This document shows, piece after piece, positions 41,541 to 52,170 of a stretch of DNA of 64,000 bases. Position 1 is the first letter of the stretch, and every line of letters begins with the position of its first letter. The stretch is from Nannobrachium achirus. Lineage: Eukaryota > Chordata > Actinopteri > Myctophiformes > Myctophidae. The translations under genes were made by a program, and so were the position numbers. The notes under the pieces are model-generated. The model saw only the letters and a program-made list of their open reading frames with translations. It was not told where the DNA came from and ran no database searches. Where the stretch lies: assembly GCA_963921795.1 (NCBI GenBank), contig OY997659.1:22549159-22613158 (forward strand), written 5' to 3'.

Positions 41541-41787
41541 ATTGTCTTAAGTACCAGCTCTTATGCCTTACTGTAACTTAAAGGCCTGTCCATACTGTCT
41601 CCGACCACCAAACCTTTCATCGGAAAGGTCCGGTTCAACTACAAAATTACGTCACTCGCATCTTCTGAAAAGCATTACCCCGAATTAGAGTTCAGAAAGT
41701 CAAAACTTTACTACGAAAGGTTCGGTGGTCGGAAACAGTATGGACAGGCCTTTAAGTTAAGGCATAAGAGCTGGTACTTAAGACAAT
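41541..41787. mobile_element. Foldback element with ~75-bp inverted arms
   Basis: The left arm 41541-41618 (ATTGTCTTAAGTACCAGCTC ... GACCACCAAACC) is mirrored at 41713-41787 with few mismatches. An inner pair of ends, AAAGGCCTGTCCATACTGT, suggests one MITE sitting inside matching flanks, or a single foldback. Confidence 0.85.
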
Positions 41788-42125
41788 CAACATACAGCCC
41801 TAAGCCTTCACTGTTGTATTTGCATCTTGCATTTGTCATGAAAGCATTCCCACTCCTCTGTGACACTGCTGTCCTGCTTCCTCTTGGATCCCTCGTTCTC
41901 TCCATCAAGTGCCCTCCATCACCACACGCCTACGCTCTGTCTAAAAGGTCTCTCTTTATCTCCTCAAGGCGTCTATGCAGTTGTTTCCAATGTATTAGGG
42001 ACAATACTGTCCTCCAATGGCCAGACTGCATCACTGCGGGCTGTTTATCCTTCTTTCCTCTGAACACACAGCTGACCGGCAGGGGACCACAGAGAAGACT
42101 GTGCTGAATTATGCAGCATCACTCC

Positions 42126-42128
<3 letters not shown>

Positions 42129-42195
<67 letters not shown>
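42129..42195 (+). repeat. (GA)n microsatellite
   Basis: About 33 uninterrupted GA units. Confidence 0.97.
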
Positions 42196-42198
<3 letters not shown>

Positions 42199-42325
42199 CG
42201 AAGCCTGATTCATACTTCGTTGCATGGTGGTGTCGCTCGCAGAAAACAGCCAACCTACAAGCTCACAGCGCGTCAGGTCGGCTGTTTTTCGGCTCGCGGC
42301 GGCGCATAAATTAGACTTAAGAGAT
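42196..42325. mobile_element. Short element with half palindromic module (GAAGCCTGATTCATAC type)
   Basis: GAAGCCTGATTCATACTTCG starts it and GGCGCATAAATTAGACTTAA ends it (inverse TTAAGTCTAATTTATGCGCC). The module at 42236-42295 has lost one inner arm. It is related to 12490-12640. Confidence 0.55.
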
Positions 42326-42739
42326 GGAGGTGTGAAAGAGCAGACAGACACACATGCAGTGTGGAGGAAGGCATGGTGACGGACAGACAGATAGACGCGG
42401 CTGAGTGGACACGCAGGTGTAGGCAGACAGACACACGGACAAGGGGAAGACAAAGACAGGTGGATAAAAACTGCCGTACGGTCAGAAGCAGACAAGATAA
42501 AGAAGAAGAAGCGCACAGACTGAGACGACCCGAGTTTTAATTAATTAGAGTGCAAAAAAAAAGAAAAATAAAAACACTGCAGGGCCGTGAGCTGCCTGAA
42601 AGGTAGTTACGCCTGCATAGTCACAACAACACAGCACACGCACACACACACACGCACACATGCATGCACACACACGCGCGCACAAACACGCAGAGAAAGC
42701 TTGTATCACATCTCTCCAGCAGATTTTCAGTTGGGGGTA

Positions 42740-43140
42740 GGACTAGGAGAGAGTACAGAGAGAGAAAAGGTTGAGCGTGCATGAGCAGGGAGAGAGCGAG
42801 AGAGAGAAATAAGATTGGCAAGAAGGGAAGGGAGGGGAGGAGGGAGGATTGGAAGGAAATGAAGGTGCAGGGAGAAGGAATAGAAAATTCTATTAGCTCA
42901 TATTAGTTACAGTCATTGAACTTGTGAGGAGAGGAAGGGAGGGGAGAGGAGAGATGCAGTGGAAAAGGAGACACAACAGAGAGCGGGGGAGGAGGAAGAG
43001 AGGAACAGATATGAACCTGAGACGATCAGTGAATGGGACCAGAGGAGGAGGAGTAGGTAGGCTAGATGGATACAGGAGATGAATGAACGCAACAGAATGC
43101 ATAGCAGACACACGAGGCAGAAAGGATGGAGAGCCAGTGG
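42740..43140 (+). repeat. Polypurine (G/A-rich) tract
   Basis: Long stretches of GA, GGA and GGGA with few pyrimidines. A second tract lies at about 43700-44000. ORFs through them are low-complexity. Confidence 0.85.
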
Positions 43141-43151
43141 AATAGCAGGAG

Positions 43152-43586
43152 TAGGGATGGGACGATATGAAAATGTCACATCACAATTATTGTGCCCAAA
43201 GAAATCGCGATTTACGATATTGTCGCGATAATCAAAATTTCCCCAGCATCCATTATATCCTGAGGGTGGAACATTTGCCAAAAAATAGCCGATCTACAAG
43301 CTCACAACGCATCGCAACGCAACGCGTTGTGAGCTTGTAGATCGGCTACTTTTTGGCAAAGACATTTGGTAGAGTGAAAAAAGACTGTATCAAGTACGTA
43401 TTATAAGTACCTTTTACCAATAGAGGGCTTAAATGGTACCGGATATGCAGCTCGGCAAATAAAAGGTGAACTGATCCTAGTGCATGACGGAGGATGATTT
43501 CACGCTAAATTAAATCTCCACAATACGATTATCGTGAGTGTTTTTTATCACGATAAACGATAATATTGCTTATCGTCCCATCCCTA
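43152..43586 (+). mobile_element. hAT MITE (TAGGGATGGGACGAT family), exact target duplication
   Basis: The ends TAGGGATGGGACGATA and TATCGTCCCATCCCTA are inverted repeats. Exact 8-mers AGCAGGAG flank it at 43144-43151 and 43587-43594. The element is 435 bp, contains Y-rich subterminal text (TTATCGTCCCATCC) and the module at 43273-43360. The neuroligin intron 56050-57222 consists of the same family, in gene-sense orientation. Confidence 0.93.
43273..43360. repeat. Palindromic module, longest clean copy
   Basis: The outer arms ATTTGCCAAAAAATAGCC and GGCTACTTTTTGGCAAAG extend the usual stem. The inner stem is GATCTACAAGCTCACAAC GC and its inverse, with a CAACGC-rich loop. Confidence 0.92.
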
Positions 43587-44063
43587 AGCAGGAGAGAGGA
43601 GAGGAGACTGGTGATTCGGTGACCTTGTTCTACGCTGGCTGAAGCGATGCTCTGAAGATCATAGCAAGGTGTTGCAGATAACAACGAATCCGTTCAGTTT
43701 TACTAGAAACACAATGAGAGGAGAGGAGGAGGAGGAGGGGAGGAGGGGGTGATGAGAGAGAGAGAGAAGGAGAGAGGGAAGAGAGAAAAGGTGAGTGAGA
43801 GGGAGAATAAGAAAGAGAGAGAGATAGCGAGCCACCGAATGAGAGATAGTGAAATGGAGGGAGAGAGATAACAGAGGGAGGAAAAAAAGTGAGCAGGAGA
43901 GATGCAGAGAGAGAGGGAGAGAGAGAGACAGAGTGAGAGAATGAGGGGATAATGAGAGACAGATAGTGACGGAGAGGGGGAGAGGGAGAGAGAACAGGAT
44001 GAATGATGAAGGCTGTGGAGAAAATGATTCAGTGACTCAAGTTGCTATGTATGAGGCATACAG

Positions 44064-44065
<2 letters not shown>

Positions 44066-44130
<65 letters not shown>

Positions 44131-44226
44131 CGTGCGCGTGCGTGTGCGTGTGCGTGTGCGTGTGTGTGTGTGTGTGGAATGATGGGATAGGATGCATATC
44201 GAGTAGTTGTTAGGCAAGCAGGCCAG

Positions 44227-44322
<96 letters not shown>
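44066..44322 (+). repeat. Two (GT)n microsatellites
   Basis: GT/GCGT at 44066-44176 and about 47 GT units with one interruption at 44228-44322. A C run of 15 follows at about 44407-44421. Confidence 0.95.
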
Positions 44323-44324
<2 letters not shown>

Positions 44325-44524
44325 CGGAGTAGCAGAAGTGATTAAATACAACCAGCCAACCAGCCAATAAACAACCAAGCAGGACGTGCTCCACTCCTTA
44401 ACAACACCCCCCCCCCCCCCCGCCTACCATCCACCCTCCTCCCCTGTACTCTAGTCTCTCCTGACATTTCATGTTTCTCTTACTCCCCCTTCCTTCCATG
44501 TCGCCCACTCTCTTATATCGTTGC

Positions 44525-45243
44525 TGTTGGGCAGAAATATCTCATATGTCCACATTTTTTACTTTTTATGTTTGTTTTTTAAATTAATGCCCCACTAAAA
44601 ATAGCAAAAAAAATAGCTAATCTACAAGCTCAAAATGTGTCGTGGCTCGCGACAAGTTGTGAGATAATTTAGCTATTTAAAAAAATAAGTGAGTGGTTAA
44701 GTGTGTCTGCGTGTTTTTATACAGTAGGCTAAATATTGAACTAATGTGAATGAAAAGTATTAACAACAACGGTTCTTTGTTCCATCTCCTGAGCAGTAAC
44801 AGTTTTGGACATGCAAGGTTTCCAACAGGGACGTGCAGAGAATGTTAGAGAGGCAGAGGCAGGGGCTGACATTTCTAAAAGACACCGAAAATAGCAGACC
44901 TCTAAGCGTCGTGCTGTGGCGCGTTGTGAGCTTGGAGGTCGGCAATTTGTGGTGCTTGCATACCACACTGAACTAAGCATCATCAAGTCAATACTGCATG
45001 GAGACGTGGCGTAACGGCATTCTTTCAACATAAGATGCTGAATTCAAGTTCAGGAGAGATTGGACAAGGCAATTCTCTTGAATGCTAGCTAGCTTCAGGT
45101 ATGGCATGGAAAGAGGGCATTTGCATTTCTCTCACCATAGTAAAACGGCATTCATGGTCGGGAGAGGGCACTTTTTACAGACAGCTAAAAGGGCAGGGGC
45201 TCGAGCCCCCTTTGTGTGCATGGGCTAGGTTTCCACCCGACAG
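44525..45243. mobile_element. Element with TGTCGGG..GAAACCT ends, copy 2, interrupted
   Basis: It opens TGCTGTTGGGCAGAAATATC and closes GGTTTCCACCCGACAGCC, matching 38951-39176. A module copy at 44610-44678 (ATAGCTAATCTACAAGCTC ... TTGTGAGATAATTTAGCTAT) is present. The hAT MITE 44826-45228 is inserted within its right end. Confidence 0.7.
44826..45228. mobile_element. hAT MITE (CAGGGACGTGCA family), copy 2, nested
   Basis: It starts CAGGGACGTGCAGAGAATG and ends GTGTGCATGGGCTAG. The flanks GTTTCCAA (44818-44825) and GTTTCCAC (45229-45236) match 7 of 8. The related element at 39148-39170 reads straight through the target (AAGGTTTCCACCCGAC). A degenerate module lies at about 44889-44948. The copy is opposite in orientation to 26896-27214. 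Confidence 0.88.
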
Positions 45244-45718
45244 CCACAAACATGGTAGAACGTCTTCCCTCTACCCTTCAGCCTCAACCCGCACCACCCC
45301 TCCTTACTAATTCTGTATAATTACTTGTGGGAGCCAACATCATCATCACAGCAACAGCCAAGGCTTGGGGGTGCAGACACGTAGAAAAGGGATTACTAAT
45401 AAAATGGTTATCTTGACATCAAAGTCAGCGGTTTATAGATTAGGTACATAATCAATGTTCATCATAACACATTGACTAACAGCCCCTAGAGACACTGCAG
45501 GTCTTTATGGTTTATCCTGCAATCTGCTTATTAGATTACATGGAATCTTGTGTGCTAAGTGGACATTTTGTCATACTATGGAGGCACCAAAACAGGTACA
45601 GTTCATCCTCCAGGGAGCACGAATGCCTCTCACAGCATTTCTGGCTATTAGATTTGGAGATACCTTGTGTGCAAGTGAACATTTTGGCCTAAGGGCGCTA
45701 GAGGAAACACCTTGTTTT

Positions 45719-45965
45719 TCTTTTTGGAGCGGTGTGGAACAGCGCTCCCAATGGATAACCTTGTGTGTCTCCCTTTCCTGTCCAGCATAAATAGCTGCAA
45801 TGACAATGGTTGCACAGCCTAGCCACACCAATACTGTACTGTAAACTACTGACAGACAGGAACAGATTGAGAAGAGCATTGTTGTGCAGACTAGACACAC
45901 GCACACACACAGGGTATAGTTGCTCAGATTCACCGCTCTACTTCGAACCGAGGTTAGATTTTTGA
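45719..45965. mobile_element. MITE with GGAGCGGTGAA ends, copy 2
   Basis: Reverse complement of 38635-38897 in its ends (TTTGGAGCGGTGTGGAAC and TTCACCGCTCTACTTCGAAC). The interior largely differs. Confidence 0.7.
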
Positions 45966-46205
45966 AAATCTGCTGGACAGACTGACATTTATCACAACCC
46001 CGCTGGAAATATATCGCTACCCTGAATTTTGACTGCCCAGGATGATGCTGTCTTCTGCTTTTGATAAAAAATGCTATAGTCTGTCCTTCAGTGATGTGCT
46101 GCTCGAGAGTCTAGACATGATGCAGACTGGCAAGGATTAATAAGCCCAGCCGCTCCCTGGTCTGCGAGGAGGAAGTGAGAAGCAGATAGTGTCAATTGTG
46201 AAGAT

Positions 46206-46789
46206 TAAAGGCTGCAGCATACTTCTTGCCGAAACGAAGTTCGGTAATGTAATAAGAACAAAACGATGACATTGCGTAGAAAAAGCACAAACGGATTGCC
46301 TTGCCAACGTTCATTTCGGCAGTTCTTGCACCTCCAATAAGGGTAGAACATTACACCAAAAGACACCAAAGCGGACATTGTGTGCGATTGGTCCGAAACT
46401 CAAGATGCTCGTGATTTATACTGTTTCATTTAAGCAATCTGCCCGGGAGTGTACCATGGACAGTTTGCCTGAGGAGGAGGTAAAAAACTTCTATAATTCC
46501 ACTCTGAGGAACAATTCATTAATTGAGAGAGATGGGACACACTTTGCCCATTGTGTCTGTTGCCAGAAATGATGAAATCTCTGTGAAAAATTATGTCACA
46601 GCATGTCGTCGGGTGGTGATGAAAACAAACTCCAGATGGCAAAATCTCTGTTCCAGCACCGCACACCGCTCAGGGTCTAACTGTTCAGCACTCAAAGAGG
46701 TGCCGCATTGAAAACTCTGCGGAGAACTTGTTCACTTTCGGCAAGCCAAAAACAAATTTGACTTACTTTGAAGTATGCTGCCAGCTTTA
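46206..46789. mobile_element. Inverted-repeat element, TAAAGGCTGCAGCATACTTC ends
   Basis: The left TAAAGGCTGCAGCATACTTC and right GAAGTATGCTGCCAGCTTTA are inverted with one slip. The interior contains a short ORF (46378-46572) without a known domain. It might be a remnant of a captured or element-borne coding segment. Confidence 0.65.
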
Positions 46790-47055
46790 CGCCCCAATAC
46801 TCCCTATGAGGGTGTAGCGTTTAGCATGTCAGTTTATGTAGCCATCAGCGTGTTCACTAAAAGGTCTTCACATCTGCTCAAGGTATGATCTATGAAATGA
46901 AATGAAAACAACAACAACAAATGAATGTTCATGAAAGCCAGAGATTAAACTTAAATCAGAATTAGGAATTATTTCTCAATCGGTTCGCAAACTAATACAT
47001 TCTGAATCTAAACTGGACAATATTGTCTGGCTTCAGAGTGCATGTTGACATAGAA

Positions 47056-47583
47056 CAGGGGTCTTCAACAGGGGGTCTGGGACCCCTAGGGGGACCTTAG
47101 TTACTACAGGGGGGCCGCCAAATCCTTGTGTGATAGGATAATTCTTTTAAATTATCAACTTGAACCCTCGCATCCCTATTCCGAGGAGAACTTTAGCCAA
47201 CAATAGCAGATCTACAAGCTCTCAACGCCTCTCGCTGCAAGGAGTTGAGAGCTTGTAGATCGGTTATTTCCGGCAAAAACTTTTGGTGTAAGGTTTGGTG
47301 TGAGGTAAGAAAAAAGAGCAGACCAAGTACATAGTCAAAGATCAAGTTTACACCAAATCTTACACAAAATATCGACGATTTAAGTGGTTAAATGTCTGAA
47401 AATACACATTAACATGAATCCAACATAGACTGATGATGACAGTGCTGTCAAACAAGTCTATTGAATCTTTCTATGAAATCAATGAAAATCTACATCACAC
47501 ATTTATACAATGTAGAGGGGGGTCCCTGCTTCATCTGTCTCTCAGCTAAGGGGTCCTTGGCCTGAAAACATTGAAGACCCCTG
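47056..47583. mobile_element. hAT MITE (CAGGGGTCTTCAA family), copy 1, exact target duplication
   Basis: The ends CAGGGGTCTTCAACAGG and ATTGAAGACCCCTG are inverted. Exact 8-mers ACATAGAA flank it at 47048-47055 and 47584-47591. It carries the module at 47194-47275. The copy at 59065-59462 is inverted. Confidence 0.95.
47194..47275. repeat. Palindromic module with symmetric CTCTC/GAGAG variant
   Basis: TACAAGCTCTCAACGCCTC is mirrored by AAGGAGTTGAGAGCTTGTA. The change from CTCAC to CTCTC is matched on the other arm, so pairing is kept. Confidence 0.9.
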
Positions 47584-48238
47584 ACATAGAAAACACCTGG
47601 TCATGGCTTGAACTCATCCTTTCAAAAATGTATTGCCTCTCAGAAATTAGATAAGCTCCAGTCATATCTAGTTAATGAGATTAGAGCAAGGACACAATGT
47701 AGGGGACAACAACTTAGTTTGGAACCTGGCCATGAATCTAGAGACTGGTCTACAAGGACTCCTTTGGCTGGTTGCACAGGCTGCTGGGAACATTGATTTG
47801 AGAACAATTTCCTCTAAATATTATTAATTATTTAACTCTGGCATAAATTATTTGAGATATTGACCACTGCCACATTTTACAAACGAATGCACTTCATCAT
47901 TTAAAGTGATGTTGAATTTTGGTACAACCTTGGGTTGTATAGCTAGTATATACAGTATATGGGCACGCAATTGTCCATCATCTTTATCCATTACTTCTGT
48001 GCTCTTTGATTAAAGTCCACTCAGTCATTGTATAATGGAAAGGGTCTCAAAATCACATTTCCATCAAGGGTAATGTAATGTAAAATGAGTACGCTTAATC
48101 AAGCTTGATTTAAGCAAATAGGCTTGCTAGAGGCATGAAACCATGAAGCTTCCATAGGGAATGAATTGGACGTCGGCCTCATCTCCCAAGGAGAGTGAGA
48201 AGGCATATGACTTCACACATATACTGTGTGAACGCAGC

Positions 48239-48359
48239 CTGAGAGTGTACAAATGGAACCAAATGGACCTGCAGGGTACAAATGGAACCGTAGGAACCAT
48301 AGTGTACAAATGGACCCTTTGGCCTATGGGTCCATTTGGTTCCATTTGTACACTCTCAG
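48239..48359. mobile_element. Small foldback element (GAGTGTACAAATGGAACC)
   Basis: CTGAGAGTGTACAAATGGAA at the left is mirrored by TTCCATTTGTACACTCTCAG at the right. The stem of about 30 bp has additional GTACAAATGGA copies inside. Confidence 0.8.
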
Positions 48360-48902
48360 AATTATGTTAGTCCTAGAAAATAAAACGTTTAAGAACCACT
48401 AGTACTAGTGGTACTAACTAGTATCCCAATGTGCCATAGTGTTGTAGCGTCGTCCGTGTAGGCGTGTACGGACATATTGATGACCCCTGCTCAACATCGC
48501 TTTAAGCTCCTGTTTGCAAATACAATCAGCTCTCTTTTCCTTTCTTTTTTCATAGTATTTTAGTGTAATAAAATCCACACTATTGATACAGTACATCAAT
48601 TAGAAAATCCTAGCTGTATTAACACCTGCCAGCCTACAAAGGTCACGGGGAAATGGCAAGGCTGTCAACCCATTTGTCTTAGATTGCTGGCTCTTAGAAG
48701 AGCCAGCATATTATTAGAAATACACCGCTATGCAGCATACGAGACATTTTAAACAAGCATAAATTGTAAAATACTGATATTTTTATTTTTCAAAAATGCA
48801 GCAGAAATGTTTTACGCTTGACACAATCCAGCCATCCGCTGAGTCAACAAACCCCTATGAAAATAATAATAATAATCAATCAATCAAACATCCTCTAAAG
48901 GT

Positions 48903-48907
<5 letters not shown>

Positions 48908-48946
<39 letters not shown>
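48908..48946 (+). repeat. (TA)n microsatellite
   Basis: About 19 TA units. Confidence 0.95.
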
Positions 48947-48948
<2 letters not shown>

Positions 48949-49433
48949 TTGTGTAAAAGTTAATTGCTTGAGATCCACAATTTTTCAGCTTTCTTTTTCT
49001 TGTATTCTGTTGACAAACAATCAACTGAAATATCTCATGGAGGGGTTACTTAGGATGAGAAAGAGATTATATAGGCCTCGTTGTGACCAAGCTGCATACG
49101 TCTGCTAGACAGCGGCGGCACATAGGAGGTTACAGAAAGGCTAGAAGACACAACAGGATAAAAGGTCAGGGGCGGAAGGTAAAAGACATTAGGACACAGG
49201 AACACAGCAGGTTATGAGATAGGTACAGTGATGGTGTTAGGGGTTTTGGCAAGAGGACAGGATACGGGACGTTGGGGTATGGTGAGGCAAAGGAAGGAAG
49301 TCAGGAGGCAGGGGTAATACATAATATTAGATAGGTCCCATAGGGAGCTGGGGCCTTCAGCAAAAAGATAAGCGTTTCAGCACATGGAATAGGGTGACGC
49401 AAATAAAGTAAGGATTTTTGGCGTGTTAGGGGA

Positions 49434-49705
49434 TAAAGGTAGGGTAAGTGATTGGGTCTATGTTCTGATAATACTAGTTACTATATAGAGTGTTTGGTCC
49501 ATATTTGGACTTCAGCCTTATCCCCTGTGAGGAGAAAAAAGCAGTTTCAGTTTTGGTGGAGGAGACAGGTTTTCTTCCAATCAGCATAGATTGGGGCCTT
49601 ACGCGCACCAAGGCCCGCCCCCACTTGATCATGACTGGAGGGAGGCCTGTACATGTCACCTACATGAAAACTGAAACTTAAGTTAAATCACTTACCCTAC
49701 CTTTA
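49434..49705. mobile_element. MITE with TAAAGGTAGGGTAAGTGATT ends
   Basis: The left ATAAAGGTAGGGTAAGTGAT and right ATCACTTACCCTACCTTTAA are inverted over about 20 bp. The element is 272 bp with no transposase. Confidence 0.8.
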
Positions 49706-51748
49706 AGTAAAGAGTTGAGTTGAGATTTTGTTGTTTTAGAAGGGTTAGGGTCAGGGCGGAACTGGAGTTAGTGGGTGCTTTGCTTCTCAGTGGTTTTCTC
49801 ACTGGTTTAATTGTTGGGGCAGCAGTAGAATCCAAGATAGTTTGCGTGTGACAAATCTCACTGTCAGTCATCGTAGCTCCCAGAGCCTGCCAGACGGCCT
49901 TGCGATGCCAGCAGATTTTTCAGATTGTTGGCAGCTCACTTATGGCGATGTGGGGGGAGGGCACTGTATATCTGCAGCTAAGGAGTTCTTGATCCTAGAC
50001 AAGGGTCAGCCATGAGGCGCCCATAGCTTTCCCTGACCTATTCCTGATCTTTCTGATCAATGTCTCCAGAAGGAACAAGGCTTCGGGTAAGTGTTAGGTA
50101 GTTCATGCAGGGGCTCCCCTACGAATACTGGGCTCCCCTGATGAGTGTAACCCTCAGACAAGCACCGCAAGATGCCCTGAATCATTACCACCTTCATCCC
50201 TACTTACAGAGACCCTTGATTATATTAGATCAGATTAAGTTTAGGGATTATTAGAATCAGGGGTAAGGTGCCATGGTTTTTAGTTGACATGGGTGGGGAG
50301 CGGGGGTGTAGACGAGTGGTAGTTAAAAGTAAAAGTAGCAAAGGAAAGGATTAAAGGTTATTGGCTGGTGTTCAATCATCAAACCGGTGTTGCATTATCT
50401 ACACAGTACTAGCTCTTCATCCAATGGTCAAATGGACAGACAGGATGAGTATGGAAAAGGAGTCCTACTGTATCTCTCAGCTGAGACGTCTAAATGCGTA
50501 CGAAGCTCAGAATTATAGAAATGACACTGCATAGCAAATATAGCTTTTAAATAAAGGTACTGTGTACATACTACGGTGGGTGAGATAGAAAGACTACCAG
50601 CCTTGCGTCAGGACATCTATACATTTACAGTAATATCTGAAATGAAAGCGATAAATGTGGTTAAATAAGTCATGTTTTAATGCAAGAGCAGTAAATGCTA
50701 TAAATCATAATATATCATCTTTATCTCTCCGTTCTATTTACAAGACTTGAACATATAGCTGGTTAGAGTGATTCTTCAATAATTCTGGCAACTGTTTTCG
50801 GAGGCCTTCTCTTCTACTTAATTGAATTTTCTCCCTCGCCTCACTCTTCCTATAGCTCTTTGTCAACAGGTTTTTTTTCCGTCACACAATTTTAACTCTC
50901 TTATTTTTTCCCCTACAGTTGTGAAATCCCTCTCAATGAATCTTCCCCACAGTTTGACCAACTTTTCCTCTCTCTCACACATGCTGATTTTTGAAAACCC
51001 CTCATTCCCTCGTCTGTTTCATGTCTCATTACGAATATTTTTTTTCCTCCCACTTTATTTTTCTTTAGTTGTATGTATTTTTTAGTTTTCTTTTCTTTTA
51101 TGTTATCCTCCTCCTCAGCTTTGTTTGATCCTTGGCGGAAAGGGCCTTTGAGCTTTACATGGAAAAATGCTACATTCACATTTCACAGGTTGTTTCAACT
51201 TGACGTCTCCAGTCTGTATGTGGTAACTCCTCGCGCTCGCGTCCTGCCTGAGTTCAGTTCGATGTCCAGCTCAGCGCGGCTCCGGTTCAGTCGTGTTCTG
51301 TAGTCCAGGACAGGCGTAGGTGTAAAAGGACCTGGGACTGAACCCGCTTTTCTGTGACAGCCATCCATCAGCGGGTGTATAGAAAAGACTATTTCTATTC
51401 CAAAGCAAGTCGTGTGATCTTTGATGGCCGTCTTCGGGCGAGCCCCCTCGTTCTGACCGGCGACGCAACCGATGCATAGAACAACAATTCCCAGGCTCCT
51501 TCCTGTTTTGCATTTCCAACATGCAACACACAGCTGTTTTGTCTTTCCATCCTGTTACTGATAATGTCTTTCTTTCTCTTTGTTTGTAACAATCCTGCAG
51601 GGCAATTAGTAGAGGTATTTATGTCTTTTGTCGTGAGAGTGTTGGTGTGTGTATTTACGTGTGTGTTTGTCTGCATGTCGAGTGTGAGTGTTAAAATGTG
51701 GTGTGTCAGCCGTCTCTCTCCGTATGCGCGCGTACATAACCGCCGCGG
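49706..51748. other. Region downstream of the neuroligin stop, no other gene seen
   Basis: The part next to 51749 is expected to be neuroligin 3' UTR on the minus strand. A minus-strand AATAAA lies at 51055-51060, about 690 bases past the stop. It is a candidate polyadenylation signal, but other later ones are possible. The rest shows no domain-like ORF. Confidence 0.4.
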
Positions 51749-52168
51749 TTATACGCGCGTGGTGGAGTGTGTGTGCGCGGCGATGTGCGTGTGCGGCAAG
51801 TGCGTGTTGCTGTACGGACTGTGGTGCGTGTATCCCTGGTGGGGGTGGCCGCCGCCCAGCCTCATCGCCGCCACCGAGCCTGGCGTCATGGGCGTCATGG
51901 GGGTGGCCGGGGTGACCGGGTGCGACCCGGGCGTGACGGGCAGCGAGCCGGGCGTCAGGGAGGTCATGAGGGGCACGTCGTCGGGCGAGCGGCGCAGCGT
52001 CAGCGTGTAGTCGGGCGGGCAGGTGAGGCGCACGGTGTCCAGCGTGCTATAGATGTCCTGGGTGTCCAGGCCGTCCAGAGCGTCCAGCGTGTCCAGGGTG
52101 TGGTGCCCGTGGTGGTGGGCGTTGTTCCTCTCGTCTGCCGAGGCGGCGTCGCACTCCAACTGCTTCAC
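51749..52168 (-). CDS. nlgn3: Neuroligin last coding exon: cytoplasmic tail with PDZ ligand
   Basis: Neuroligins are postsynaptic adhesion proteins that bind presynaptic neurexins. This exon encodes 139 residues of cytoplasmic tail plus TAA (51749-51751). It begins [14 protein letters not shown] in phase 0 after a CCCCCCTAAG acceptor. At about residues 50-66 lies [19 protein letters not shown], the conserved stretch holding the gephyrin-binding tyrosine of the family. The protein ends HSTTRV, the class I PDZ ligand that recruits PSD-95-type scaffolds. Between them are an unusual [14 protein letters not shown] stretch and TPG/TPM repeats in place of the usual TPNTITMIPN block. Together with upstream residues, the text fits NLGN3 or NLGN4 better than NLGN1 or NLGN2. 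The paralogue is an inference from memory; family membership is certain. The symbol is provisional. Confidence 0.9.
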   Translation of the reverse strand: MKQLECDAASADERNNAHHHGHHTLDTLDALDGLDTQDIYSTLDTVRLTCPPDYTLTLRRSPDDVPLMTSLTPGSLPVTPGSHPVTPATPMTPMTPGSVAAMRLGGGHPHQGYTHHSPYSNTHLPHTHIAAHTHSTTRV

Positions 52169-52170
52169 CT

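Noticed and set aside
46378..46572. Short ORF that might be a transposase or captured gene segment
   Set aside because: 64 codons, no motif recognised, interrupted on both sides; described only as interior of the inverted-repeat element.
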